Shown here: positions 36,001 through 48,507 of the stretch, piece after piece
How the letters are laid out: each line of letters begins with the position of its first letter
Position numbering within the stretch: position 1 is the stretch's first letter
Made by a program: the position numbers and the translations under genes
Assembly: GCA_030386875.1 (NCBI GenBank)
Contig: CM059560.1
Span: 22,624,683 to 22,688,682 of the forward strand
Origin: Morinoia aosen
Lineage: Eukaryota > Arthropoda > Malacostraca > Amphipoda > Talitridae
DNA: 64,000 nt
Direction: 5' to 3'
The notes under the pieces: model-generated
Told to the model about the DNA's origin: nothing
Database searches by the model: none
Seen by the model: only the letters and a program-made list of their open reading frames with translations

Positions 36001-36296
36001 AGTTCTGAAGATTTGCCTAACGTCGCTGGCTTACAGTGTACGCTATCGTACACTGCCTATAAAATATAATGTCATTTGGTAATGTTCAATAATGCACAAA
36101 AATCATTTAATTCGGTTGATCAATGTATGAAATGGCTCCGAACTTTCCCGAATAAAATCAGAAAAATTAAATTTGTTTCCTACAAGGTAGTACAACATCG
36201 TAGGTCTCTCGACGTTCACTCGGTGTCCTGTGGAGACTGAGGTCAAGTATCGAAGATCTAAAGGTAGAAATATTTCACGTAATCAATGTTTCACAG
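33001..36296. other. AT-rich DNA with short GC-rich patches
   Basis: GC-rich islands of about 100 bp lie at 33550-33640, 34200-34330 and 35580-35710. Short frames cross them but no family was recognised. Confidence 0.35.
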
Positions 36297-36379
36297 GACA
36301 GGATTCAGATGAAAATGGCGAACTTACGAGTGAGACTTTGGAGCTGCGTCGACGTTCGCTGCCTCCACTTAGTGACACG
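36297..36379 (+). CDS. Weak internal exon candidate
   Basis: After the acceptor-like ATGTTTCACAG comes an open frame reading QDSDENGELTSETLELRRR and then SLPPLSD, ending at a poor donor (GTTTTT). The composition is protein-like, but the splice context is weak. Confidence 0.12.
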
Positions 36380-36534
36380 GTTTTTAAAACATCACATAAA
36401 ATTAATTTCAACGTACTACACAGCTGTTACGAATTTATTCTTACATCGTTTTTAATTTTTCTTTGACTAACCTTTGAAATTAATGCATCGTTCTTTTGGT
36501 TTCTTCTTAACTTACTACTAGGGAATAATTTTCG

Positions 36535-36590
36535 CGACATCGACTTTCATTACATATTGTAATGAAAGCTGTACATACTACAGCTTTAGA
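36535..36590. repeat. Two adjacent short hairpins
   Basis: CTTTCATTACA and its complement enclose 3 bases. They are followed at once by AGCTGTA and its complement around 5 bases. Confidence 0.6.
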
Positions 36591-39500
36591 GTAGATTGAA
36601 TTTGTCCTTTACTAACCTCAAAAATAGGTAGTAAGTTTGGCTTATGTTGTTACCAAAGAGGGTATTAAATTTTGTCTCATTACTGAAAGCCAATCGTCGG
36701 CAGTAACAACCAAGCACGTAAACAAACAACATTGTTGGAAATTCATAAGTACAAAAATATACCTAGATTGATATCGCTGCTAGAACGCCTGATGACCTAC
36801 GACATTCCTGTGCCAGTTTATTAATTTGCTTAAGCAGTTAAAAACACCACTTCATTATCTTGACATTCTCGTCAACAGCAAAATGGCACGCCTCAATAGC
36901 TTGCTTTTTACATCATTACATTTCATTCATCATAGGAAAATTTTTAACTATATGCACCGATCAAAGGAAATTTTGCGTTGAAAGATTGAGTGAGAAAAGT
37001 TATTTCATGCGTAAGATTTGTTTCTTTTTTTATAGAATTAGGTAGCTTCGAATAGTTGATACAAAAATTTCCAGAGATATGTACGTAGTTAACAGTATTA
37101 CCTGCATGGAACGTGTAACCTCCTATTTGTCCAATGAAACAACATTCTTTTGAATAAATGAAGTGTGTGTGCTGTGCTTATAGTTTCGTCTCCATTCGGA
37201 AGACAAGAATGTAAATATGGAGCGGTTCAGCAAAGTGGAAATTGGAATGAGCCTCAAACTGAAGTGAGCCTAATGGATAAACTAATGACACGTTTTTGAG
37301 CAACAAAGAGACTTCTAGGCTCTTTCAGCCTTTTTCCTTGAATGTGGAGCCATGTAAAGTTCTGACAGAAAATAATAGAAAACATAATTGATCAAATCAA
37401 TTTTAGCATTAGGTTTTTTTTCACCTTGATTCCTTTACAAAATACTGTGCAGCAAGTTTGATGTTTGGATTACTTTTCGGCCGCAGTCACACGTTGCAAA
37501 GAGACTACCTTCACGCTGCATAACGACTCTAATTTCCTGGTGTTCAGTTAAGATTTATTTGTACTGAATGAATTCGATTCGTTTCCTCAGTTGAATAATT
37601 ATCACAGATAAAGAAGTATTGAAGATAGAGTCACTGATACGTTCATCACTTATTTCCAATTGATCGAGGAACCAGAGAGGGCTTTTATACGTTCTTGAGT
37701 TCATTATATGATTTGTGTCTCCTAGAGTTGAACTAGAACTTTAGGAGAAAGAACGACGTGCAGTCATATTTTTTATGACGCAAGTAGACGGCCACCCATT
37801 TGTTCGATGAAAAAGTATTTAAATAGTGCGCTTTTTAACAAACTCCGAAAGGGATACATGCATTTTTTTCAAAAGAATCAGCATGTAACGATTGATGTTA
37901 GTCTTTAATTAAGTTAAGCATGCTACCTGCCTTTAACGTAGCTGTCTACTACTCATTTCTGAACAATTGATCTCCGTTTGATGCGTGTGATCTATTCGTA
38001 TATCAGAATCAAGAGAAGAAAAGGCCGCTGGATTCGTTTCAATAACCAGATTCGCTGCACAGACCCAAGTTACCAGCTCCGAGAAGTGCAGCGCGGCAGC
38101 CACACACCCTCTGGCACGCTGGGCGGCCTCATCAAGCCGCAGAAACTCTGAGGCCAAAATTAGGGCTCTCAGCGACGTTCACAGCTGAAATGCTGCGACT
38201 CAGGAGCACACCAAACTTATGTAATTAGACTGTTCAACTTCAAACATCACATAATTGTCCAGTATTGTTCGTTTCGTCGAAGTTCGGAGTGGCGAGTGCT
38301 GGTCGTGACATTAAAACAATTATTCCATTTAGCTGAAACGGTCTAATTAGTTCTGACCTTGATAACTACTACAATTGCACTACAATTTTTTCAATAATAA
38401 CTCCATTTTGTGGTTTTAATGATAAATTTTGTAGGCGATGGCAATAAATAACTAATTTTTCAAGTGTTATTGACCTATTCTATGTATATTTTTATAACAC
38501 CCCAGTAACATGAGTCTGCAATCTGCATCAATGTAAATTTCGACTTTGGAGTACCTGTTCCAATGCATGAAAATCATGCATGCATCACGGGCTTCCATTT
38601 TTCTGTGAATGAAAAAGCCTTGGCGACTAATTTATTCATATCCTTATGGCACAGAGAAGAAATTGCAATATTAATGGAAGCAAATTAACCCTCAATTGTA
38701 AAGATGTTTTATGCAATGTCAGTGCATTTTATCTTTTGTTGCGACGCTGAGTTATTTAGGTAACTCATTAAAAAAAACGAATAAAAGATGGGGTAGCACG
38801 TCATTCCAAAGCCACTGAATCATTCATCTCTATGATGGCTTAGATCAGCAAAGACTAAAGCCGACCATCTACAGGCTTACCTCGTGCCACGCGCAGCAGC
38901 ATCATAACGCATTCGCCACATATACGCTGCCGAGAACTGCGGAAGGAATCTCTGCCAACACGCGCGTACCCAATTCGCTTGGCTTTTGTGTCGAGACTCC
39001 TGACGTTGTTGTGATGTGCGCTCGACCAATTTTTAATAGTGTAATCTTTTGGAAAAAATGTATTGCTATCGTCAGCAGCACTTACTATCACCCTAATTCT
39101 GGTTGTTAGATTAGTAAGCCTTGTGATATTTCTTCGTGTGTCATATCTTTTCTGTGTCATTGTATAATATTTAATGGGGAAATATGGCAATTCAGCTAAG
39201 TGACTACGATAGCATGGAAACGTCTCTTTTTGTGATGAGAAAACATACAGGTGAATATGCTTCGGATATTTGATGATCCGCCTGCTAATTATTGTTCGCC
39301 AAGTGACGAAATTAGCATTCAGTGGCAGGAATTCTTCAAGGTAGTACGGATTTCATTTCCGTTTTAGGATTTGGAAAATGCGTCATAGTTCACGAGAACA
39401 CTTTTTCGCTGCGTATGTCACTTACACTGATGAGCAAATAAAAAAGAAACTTGCTAAATTGCTCAGAGATTGGCTTTTTGATACACTCTTCGAGAGTAAA

Positions 39501-40067
39501 AAGCTCTTGCAAGTGACAGAGTGGCGGTAACACTCGCAAGTCTGAAGTGTATGTGGTAAGCGTCATAAAACTAATTTTGAAAAAGTTTGAGGTTGACAAC
39601 CTTCACTGATGAAAACTGTCCAATCTTGTCGCTGGAAACAGTTGCGAGTACGGCTAGGTTACGCCCGAAAAGAGAAGACAACAGAAACCATATCTACATT
39701 GCAGCCTATGAAAAGACACCAAACTTATGCATAAGTACTTAGACGCGTATTACTGTAGGAGATGAGGTGACAATCTTATTCCATTATATTGAAAGTTCAC
39801 ATGTGTTTGTAGCCTAAAGACGTAATAAAATCACCACTGCTGCGGTTGTAAGACAACAACGTTCGCTGAGTTACTTCCAGTTTTTACTTCGAATCAAATT
39901 TAAATATTACGAGTATGATGCAAAACACACTCATGTCAATGTAATTGTTTTATGAATATTGAATTGATGTTCTGTACAGAATGGATTTTTCTCATGAGAA
40001 GGTATCCTTGTTGATTTATATTGATTTCTAATGCAATTTATCTACTTTCAATATATTCGAATTATAT
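36591..40067. other. No gene recognised
   Basis: A GC-rich patch is present at 38060-38160. The reverse open frames at 37933-38157 and 38855-39190 show no family motif. Confidence 0.35.
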
Positions 40068-40121
40068 AATGAATCTGTGGGACCTTCCTTTTCAGTTCTT
40101 GGAAGGTCCCAGAGATTCATT
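40068..40121. ncRNA. 21-bp stem hairpin with 12-nt loop
   Basis: The arm AATGAATCTGTGGGACCTTCC is one base over the quoting limit, so only landmarks are given: left arm 40068-40088 (AATGAATCTG...ACCTTCC) and right arm 40101-40121 pair at 20 of 21 positions around TTTTCAGTTCTT. It stands alone in AT-rich DNA. It is too short for a typical insect pre-miRNA unless the flanks pair as well. A tiny palindromic element is an alternative. Confidence 0.3.
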
Positions 40122-42140
40122 TTGGCCTGAAACAAAACAAAAGTTAAAATAGTAAAAATTATTAATAATTTAATTAAATTAGCCTAACTTATACTAATCT
40201 TGACATTAAAAGGAAACCATAAATTAAAAGTGGGGACGGATAATCCACAAGTATCCCAGCTGATTTCACCCTACTCGTAAATATCTACCAGGTGCAACTG
40301 CAAGTTTGATGCAGGAAACATTATGTTCACGTTGTTTCAATGGTAGTTATGGAGCAAGCTCGTAGTCTAAGAACAAACTAAAGTGCTTATTTGAAGTGCA
40401 ATGCCTGTCCTTCAGATGTTATCCAGTGCGGCTGGCGTGAGACGCAGTTCCCTCAGAAAAGGAACGGAGCACACCTGACCACGGCTCGAGACTTCAGGGC
40501 TCTCGGCGTCGCGCGTGCGTCTCGGCCTAACCTTCCATGCGAGAGCACGAAAGTAATTTAGAATAAATTTATATTGAATTTTAAAATTTACTTCTTCAAT
40601 GCGGCAAACACTTCCGTGTCGTCTGTTTAGTCTGCTGGTCGGCATTTTCCTCAACTTATTTCTGCCATGGCCACCAAAAAAAATAAAATAATTAGAACAT
40701 TGCATATCAAGCCAAAGTTTTACTAACATATTTACTGGGCAGAATTTCATCTCAATATTAACGGAGAGAATGATGATGACGAGTGGTAAATTTTTAATTG
40801 CATTTGGCGGTTTTGGTAAAATAAAGGGTAAAATTTTAAACGTAAATTAGAATATTCTTCCAATTATTTCTTTGTAAACAGAGAAGTATATTTAGGTTAA
40901 TATGCGTATTATAATTTCTATTCTTTTACATAATTCTTAATTATTTAGAAAATTTGCAAAATAAGTGATATTTAGTCGCATTCTTGAGCAGCCCTTGCTG
41001 GGTATCGTAAAATAAAAAGTATTCATGTCACTGAGAAGTCGTTCACCTTAAAGTCGAAGTGCAGCAGCCAGAATGACGGAATGCTGGGAAGTCCTTCTCA
41101 GACAACGCAGACTCTCAAAGAACAGTTGACAAACGTCATGATCGGGACTGCCTCTGTTACAGAATGGGTTTCAATTTCTAAAACACAGTAATTTCCACTC
41201 ATGTTATTAAATAAGTTGTGAAAGAGAACAAAAACGAAAGTTATCTAATGAAAAAATTTCTACTTCTACGGTTAAGGAATCTAAAAAGCGTTTCAAACAC
41301 AATTCGGTAATTTTTTAGTAAAGTATAGTGCACCCACTATTAAGGAAAACATAGCCCAAAATTTGGGTTAGGACAATTTTCCAACGTTTACAGAGCAAGG
41401 AAGTGCCGCCCGATCCTCATTTGATCTGACCTCAGAAGATTTTTCTGACATGTGCATTCTAAAATTATGAAGAGTGAAGCTTGAACTTTCAAATACACAA
41501 CAACTGAAGCTCTGGAGAGCTCCCTCATAGAGACATAGGAGAACATTTCTGAATGTGATAAGAGTCGTCGAGGCAGGCTCGAGTTTGGGATTCACGCTAA
41601 GATAGCATCCATTGAATATTTCATGATTCTAACGTAGTCCAAAATTCAATTTTATAAAAATATTTTAGTAACCACTACACGCTTATTTTCCAAAGTAAAA
41701 AATGTATTCATTTTCTTACTTCTACGATTTTATCTGAACCGTGTATATTTACGTATGAGCAGAAACATTTTACTTGTGCTTTGTGTGCTCTAGACCGGTC
41801 AGTGTGCAGTTGATAGTCATCAAGTGAGGAAGCGCCTCTTGCTCATCCGTTATGGCTGACTCAACACTGCCGCGAGAAACTACACTGCTTTTAATTGAAA
41901 TATACTAAGCCCATCAATGCCTTTGGCAGACTAAAAGCTGCGAATATAAGGAGGCTGCTATCCATTATATTTTATTGAAAATGAACGAATATAGTAACAT
42001 TTCGCTCATGCAAATAGAAAAGCGATTACGTAGCTTTACGATGCAGCAACAATATTCGCACAAGCTCGTCTACAGCAATCCATATTACATAGCAGAAGGC
42101 CACACTGACTGGTTTTGTGCTGCATGGCGGCCACTTTTGT
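40122..42140. other. No gene recognised
   Basis: A GC-rich patch at 40420-40540 lies in the reverse frame 40412-40750, which has no family motif. The rest is AT-rich. Confidence 0.35.
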
Positions 42141-43091
42141 TTGACCAAAATATATAGTGTGACCTCAAAAAATATCTAGAAACATCTAGATTTAAAAAAA
42201 AATATTTAAAAATATACCTAGAAATAAAATAACTATCTACTATAATAAATTAGTTGAACAAAAGCATATATGAATATTTATGTCATAAATTGCTTTAAGT
42301 AGGCAATTTATCTCTATGTAAATTATCTAGTATCCTGATATTTACCCTAATATAGCTTGGTATCCAAATATTCCTCAATTTCACTCGTGATGCGAGTAGA
42401 AAGGTCAGTCTCTATTGCATTGCAATTATCATACTCAGATTCCTACTTATCAACAATTGTTTCAAGGCTTTCACACCGCTTTCTTCATCACTTTTAATAA
42501 TTTTGCAATTACTAAGTAAGTTGATTCTACTTTATTAGATGCATTGCTTTAGTATATAACTGATACACCAAGTAGTTTCATGATAGAAATATCATTGCTT
42601 CCATCCAACAATAAACTGAACTCATTGTTACCAATATCATTGGTCAGTCTTACGTCAAAATGAGGCCACAATACATTCTTGATAATGTATGTGCATTTTA
42701 TTCCATGATTTTTTTATATCATCACTAGTTTTGCAATTGGAGATAGTGTGCTTTAGCTTATGAATCGTGTAATAGCCGTCTTGGTATCGTTCATAATCTG
42801 AACATAACATGATCAGAATATGGTTGCTTCACTATTCAGACAATTTGCTTAAGTAAATTAACAAATGTAATAAGAATGAAGTAGTAACCAACCATTATGG
42901 TGAATTCCTAATTCGAATTTACAGTAATCTATCATATACATAGCTTAATTGTAATTCTATCTAGAAAATTTCTAGCACGCTGAAAAAAACTATATAGATT
43001 TTATAGCTAATATCTTGGTTCGAAATTTTACATCTAGGCTTCATCAAAAACATCTAGATCTAGCTATATAATATCTAGAGTGGCAGCCCTG
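42141..43091 (-). mobile_element. hAT element remnant with transposase fragment
   Basis: The right end reads GAGTGGCAGCCCTG, so its first 13 TIR bases equal those of the nested element at 10108-11511. Subterminal ATCTAG repeats occur near both ends. On the reverse strand at about 42540-42700 one reads HFDVRLTNDIGNNEFSLLLD then GSNDISIMKLLGVSVIY, the region of hAT transposases around the conserved D-E/G-S-T-D-I motif. Stops follow, so it is dead. The left end is worn (about TAGTGTGACC at 42155). A possible imperfect 8-bp duplication TTGACCAA/TTGAGCAG flanks it. Confidence 0.75.
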
Positions 43092-45717
43092 TTGAGCAGC
43101 GCGCGCTCCATGGCTCGCTCTAATGGTGTCTAGTCTAAACGCGCATGGCTCTTGTGAAGCTCCACACGAGACGTCTACACGTGAGCCTGCAGCAAAATGT
43201 AGACCAGTGTAAACGGCCCTTTAGATAACTTAATATCAAAAGTGGGACAACCAGGTTCAATTATAATTAGAAAACAGCTGCAGTTATCAAAATAATATGC
43301 ATGATCGAACTTGATCGATTTCATTGATCAAGTTCAGGAGCTCAAACATGCATAACTATAAATAATCAAAATGAATGAATAACGGCACCGTTACACAAAA
43401 ATTTAAGAGAAAATGAAGGAAAAACCCTTATTAAACTAAGGTGCATTACGGTGTTTGGTGCCGAGTTATGCGAGACTATCTTGTTGATGGAAACCTCGTT
43501 CAAAGGAAAAAACCATGATACTGAGACGTCTAGATTCATGAGGCGTTCTGAATTTTCTTACAATTCAAACGATCTGAGCACTTACTATCTTTAAATAAAT
43601 AAACGCTACATAAATTCACAATCTACGCTACAGTTATAGGTGAAGTACAGACAAGAGTTCCTTATATGCCACATATTTAAACGTCAACTCTGCAGCAGCA
43701 CTCAAGAGGGATCATGAAGACGGACGACGCGTGGTGAAAACTGGCTGGTAAGTAAAGAGGACACAGATACTTCACGAGGACGAACTGCATGGGGGCGGCT
43801 TTTGATCTTAAGAGATGTATGGCTGCAATATCTCGCCCGCGATGGGCGTGGCTGCCGGTCATCATGGAGTAATGCAGGCACTCTGCAGCCATAATGAACT
43901 GTCATGCCACAATACATCTCCGACGGATGACTCCTGCGCTGCCTCACTCTACTGTGCTTCCGAATTTGTCTCCGATAGAAAAATTTCAATTCTGTGAGAA
44001 TGCATTGTTGAATGAAGTAGATGAACCTTAACGAATATGGAGTTTTGAGCACTTTCAAACAGGAATAATATACGTTTCAAAATCAGACAAGTTTCTTGTT
44101 GGAATCAGGAAATGTTATACAATTAACAGACAAAGCAATATGCATAAAATGTATGAAGCAAGAATTTGTCGTATGGCCCATATGGAGCACAATCAATACT
44201 GCTACCGATGTCATTGCTGTGTCATTGGTAGATGTTACGTACAGCAAGGTGTCACAGTAGCATAAAATTATTGTGCAATATAATGAGAATATCAAACTGT
44301 GCCGAACTTTGATGCTTCTTAACCTAAAAAAATTAAATTAATGCTGAATGATCATAGTATTTGGTACGTAGAAAAATCATGTTGTACCATAATTAGAAAT
44401 AACAGCGGCATTATTGGTGGTGCTAGGTTTTCCGGCACTAAATTTTTCGTGCTAGGAAGTTTCGGATAGAAGGAGAAAATACAACTCTGGTCATGTTATG
44501 TTCACCAGCGGTATAGGAACACGTGCATCACCATCGGTCGTAGTCCGGTACCCAAATTTCGGATAATATCCTCATCAGTGAAATTACTCCCCAAGGGCCG
44601 GCTAATTTACTTCGTTGAAGGAAACAACATCAATGCATACTCCATCTTAAATGCTATAATTCTCCAGAATAAGTTTGCATGGCGCAATTCTATTTGAAAA
44701 GCTTGAAAGTTTACAAGGTTATAAAGTTTAATAAATGTGGTCAGTCATTAACCTTATGGTTGACGTGCCATGGAATTGATCAATACGATACAACCTCACG
44801 TACTGGGGCCGGTCAAGTTGATCGGAGTTTATTGTTTCTCGACTGCATTCGCTTACAGTCTCGCGCTGCAGCCAAATGGGTGGTTCAGCGCAGACTGAGG
44901 AACTCGGATGTTGAGGCAACGAGTGAATCGAAGTTTTACAGCAGTCCTGCTCGCCGGTTTACCTTAACCCTAAATAGAAGCTAAGACAGCTCTAAATTGA
45001 TGATCAGAAGTGAAAAATTGACGACGTAGATAATGAAATAATTAAAATGGCAGATTATTACTTCAACAGAACTGGTCTATTATCCAAGAAATATATTAAT
45101 TTCCAGAGATCTTTACACATACGTGAGCCTTTTATTTGACATATAAAAAAGTTTCGACAGAATGACTAGTATTTCATTTTCAAATAAACATTTCCACTGT
45201 TTTCTGCTTTGAAGGTCATAATAAACCTACTTCAAATTCATTACTTTGCAGATGTTCCAGTGAGAGATTTTTCCAAAGTTATGAAGTTTCTTAACGTAAA
45301 AGCGAATAACTATGCTGCTGCCTCTTTTCACGTTTTAAACTCCGTTTAAACACACCGGCAGAAATGGCGACATTACTTCTCAGTACCAGCCATTGTCCAT
45401 TCCTTCTCAACTTTTTTCTAATGCGCTGATCCAATGTGAGTACATTCTTACCTCGATTACTCTACTTTTGAGTTAGAATATCAACTGAATGAATTTCGCC
45501 CTATGCAAACAAACTAGTGAACTCATGCCGTCAAAAATAACATCATGTGTGCCCTACGACGGTATCAGTTCGCCATTTAATGTACCCGCGTGGGAAATCT
45601 TTTGTCCTATATTGGTTTCTCACGTGATAACTCAAAATTTTGCACAACAATAATTAAGATTAATAAAATTAATATTGGATTAAAAAAATTTCTCAAAATT
45701 ATTATTGGATAACGAAC
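43092..45717. other. No gene recognised
   Basis: A 10-bp stem (GAACTTGATC and its complement) around 9 bases lies near 43307-43335. Reverse frames at 43677-44058 show no family motif. Confidence 0.35.
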
Positions 45718-45729
45718 ATAAACCATTTA
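45718..45729 (+). repeat. 12-bp direct repeat, left flank of Penelope pair
   Basis: ATAAACCATTTA, identical to 49028-49039; the likely target duplication of the whole pair. Confidence 0.75.
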
Positions 45730-45851
45730 TGTTCAAAACAGCTATTTCGGTATTTTAGAATTTTCAATAAAAAGAGAGAACCAGCAAAATGGTATAAAAC
45801 ATTTTTCATGAAAATGTATTCTCGAGACTGTAAAAGACCCGTAAAAATTGG

Positions 45852-45880
45852 ACGTTTCGAGCCTTCGCTCATCATCAGCA
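45852..45880 (-). ncRNA. Hammerhead-ribozyme-like core, copy L
   Basis: On the reverse strand CTGATGA is followed by T-GAGC-GAAG-GCTC (helix II) and GAAAC. This is the exact conserved core of a hammerhead ribozyme, and such ribozymes are known in the terminal regions of Penelope-like elements. Helices I and III and the cleavage triplet could not be drawn convincingly by eye, so activity is not claimed. Confidence 0.45.
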
Positions 45881-45946
45881 ATACAAATTCGAACAAAAAG
45901 TCTTCTGTAAAATACAAAAAGAAATCAACTCAAAAAATGTATGACA

Positions 45947-46276
45947 TTACTTATTGACTAGGGATAAAGGAAATGAGCTAAGATGATTATTTAAAACAGG
46001 TTTCGTTTTAAAAATGATCAGAGACTCTAAAATCCGCAATTCCGAACACAACTTTGCCCTGGCTATGACTTTGAAACTATTTTTATTGACTGCAGTGTCG
46101 AATTCAAAAGCATGATTACGGATGGCTGAGTTGGATGGGCTTGCTAAAATGCTTCCCGTCCGGTAGCTCCTACCTTGATGCTCGGCAATCCTACATCCCA
46201 GAGTACGGGGAGTCATGCCCACATACTCAGATGCACAAAGTGCACAACTATATTCGTATATTAGGGGTGCCTGCAT
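45947..46276 (-). CDS. Penelope GIY-YIG endonuclease, copy L (domain intact)
   Basis: An open frame of 109 codons: IYEYSCALCASEYVGMTPRT, with GIY-YIG represented by YEYSC..Y-VG, the CALC cysteine pair, the R of GCRIAEHQGRSYR, N-x-H in NSAIRNHAFEFD and a C-terminal LNNHLSSFPLSLVNK end. Between RT and this domain only one stop (TAA near 46310) is visible, so this is the better preserved copy. Confidence 0.85.
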   Translation of the reverse strand: MQAPLIYEYSCALCASEYVGMTPRTLGCRIAEHQGRSYRTGSILASPSNSAIRNHAFEFDTAVNKNSFKVIARAKLCSELRILESLIIFKTKPVLNNHLSSFPLSLVNK

Positions 46277-46567
46277 CTCAGTAGGAAGTCTATCCTTGAA
46301 TCTATAAAAAAATTATTCAATTTTGTGACTATTGACCAATATTAATCTAAATTTTACATTATTGAAATATTTTTGTAGTAGCTCCAGAATTTGTTTTTTC
46401 ATTAACTTTGAATTAGGACCAAAGTAAGGGAAATATAGAGAGAGCGTTCGTACAGAGTCTGCTGCTTGTTGAAAGTCCGGAACATTTGCATATTTCCTAT
46501 CTAAAAATCTCCTAATTTGAGATTCAACACAACCACTAGAAGAGCCATTATTCCTAATAAATACTTT

Positions 46568-47415
46568 CTAAAAGGAAAATTCCTCGTGTAGAAACCGATA
46601 AAAGCTGCATACATTAAAAGCACGGCATAATAAAACTTTGATGAAATTCAGTTTAAAAACGAAGGAGGAAAAACTGTAAAAGATAGTACCTAGACTTGTG
46701 AAACAATTTTTTTTAAACACGGAACACTCAAATTTATCCCCCTCTTTATGCACCAGACAATCCAGAAATGAAAGCTTGCCACCCACTTCACAATCTATCG
46801 TAAATTTTATGTTTCTATGCTTGCTGTTGAGGTAGTTTAAGAAGAGCGGAGCATGAGCCTGGTCCCGAAAATGTAAAAAGGTGTCATCAACGTATCTCCT
46901 ATAAAAAACAGGTTTAAAAGATTCAGGACATTTTTCCAACCGTTTTTTTTCCCCAAAACACATAAAAATATTAGCAAAGGTTGGAGAAAGCGGCAGACCC
47001 ATACCTAGACCCTCTAATTGTTTGTAAAACTTTCCGTTGAATATAAAGAACGTGTTCATGACTGCCAGTTCTAAAAGATTATGAAACAACTTTTTCGTTA
47101 GCAACAGACTGAGGAGTAGTGAACAAGTGTTGCAAGCATATTTCTATAGTTTCACGCAATGGAACGTTAGTAAAAAGGTTCTCAACATCAAAAGAGCACA
47201 TAAAAAATTGACAAGCATTTTGTACTGAAGTTATATACTTCACAAACTACGTAGAATTCCTGACTGTGTATTCATTTTGAGTTATAGGGCTCAAAATCGG
47301 AACAAGGAATTTAGACAAAGTATAGCTCGGAGTAATAATAGCCGAAAAAATTGGTTGGTACTGGAAATTAACCGCGAAGTCCGCTTTGTGAACTTTAGGA
47401 AGGCCATACAAATTA
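46568..47415 (-). pseudogene. Penelope reverse transcriptase, copy L
   Basis: The copy starts in LYGLPKVHKADFAVNFQY (47414-47360), the RT finger motif of Penelope-like elements. It continues through TLSKFLVPILSPITQNEYT and DVENLFTNVPLRE. A frameshift at about 47095 precedes LTKKLFHNLLELAVMN, then KQLEGLGMGLPLSPTFAN, YRRYVDDTFLHF (catalytic YVDD intact) and KLSFLDCLVHKEGDKFE. The same frameshift, next to a GAAAAAG run, is in copy R. The thumb-side frame opens again downstream. It lacks the start of the protein. Confidence 0.85.
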
Positions 47416-48386
47416 GGTTAATTTCCAGTACCGACCAATTTTTTCGGCTATTATTACTCCGAGCTATACTTTGTCTAAATTCCTTGTTCCGATTTTGAGC
47501 CCTATAACTCAAAATGAATACACAGTCAGGAATTCTACGGAGTTTTTGAAGTATATAACTTCAGTACAAAATGCTAGTCAATTTTTTATGTGCTCTCTTG
47601 ATGTTGAGAACCTTTTTACTAACGTTCCATTGCGTGAAACTATAGAAATATGCTTGCAACACTTGTTCACTACTCCTCAGTCTGTTGCTAACGAAAAAGT
47701 TGTTTCATAATCTTTTAGAACTGGCAGTCATGAACACGTTCTTTATATTCAACGGAAAGTTTTACAAACAATTAGAGGGTCTAGGTATGGGTCTGCCGCT
47801 TTCTCCAACCTTTGCTAATATTTTTATGTGTTTTGGGGAAAAGAAACGGTTGGAAAAATGTCCTGAATCTTTTAAACCTGTTTTTTATAAGAGATACGTT
47901 GATGACACCTTTTTACTTTTTCGGGACCAGGCTCATGCTCCGCTCTTCTTAAACTACCTCAACAGCAAGCATAGAAACATAAAATTTGCGATAGATTGTG
48001 AAGTGGGTGGCAAGCTTTCATTTCTGGATTGTCTGGTGCATAAAGAGGGGGGTAAATTTGAGTGTTCCGTGTTTAGAAAAAATTGTTGCACAAGTTTAGG
48101 TACTAGCTTTTACAGTTTTTCCTCCTTCGTTTTTAAACTGAATTTCAACAAAGTTTTATTATGCCGTGCTTTTAATGTATGCAGCTTTTATCGGTTTCTA
48201 CACGAGGAATTTTCCTTTTTGAAAGTATTTATTAGGAATAATGGCTTTTCTAGTGGTTTTGTTGATTCTCAAATTAGGAGATTTTTTATAAGAAATATGC
48301 CAATGTTCCGGACTTTCAACAAGCAGCAGACTCTGTACGAACGCTCTCTCTATGTTTCCCTTACTTTGGTCCTCAGTCAAAATTAA
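47416..48386 (+). pseudogene. Penelope reverse transcriptase, copy R
   Basis: It opens in VNFQYRPIFSAIITPSYTL and continues SKFLVPILSPITQNEYTVRN and DVENLFTNVPLRETIEICLQ. The frame shifts near 47690 into LLTKKLFHNLLELAVMNTFF, then KQLEGLGMGLPLSP, YKRYVDDTFLLF and KFAIDCEVGGKLSFLDCLVH. A second shift near 48360 disrupts YFGPQSKLM. Catalytic YVDD is present. It is dead by frameshifts, one shared with copy L. Confidence 0.85.
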
Positions 48387-48507
48387 TGAAAAAAACAAAT
48401 ACTGGAGCTACTACAAAAATATTTCAGTAATGTAAAATTTAGATTAATATTGATCAATAATCACAAAATTGAATCATTTTTTGGATTCAAGGATAGACAT
48501 CCTACTG

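Noticed and set aside
47277..47512. Identical 73-codon proteins on both strands at the palindrome centre
   Set aside because: They arise because the centre of the head-to-head Penelope pair is an inverted repeat and are out of frame with the RT.
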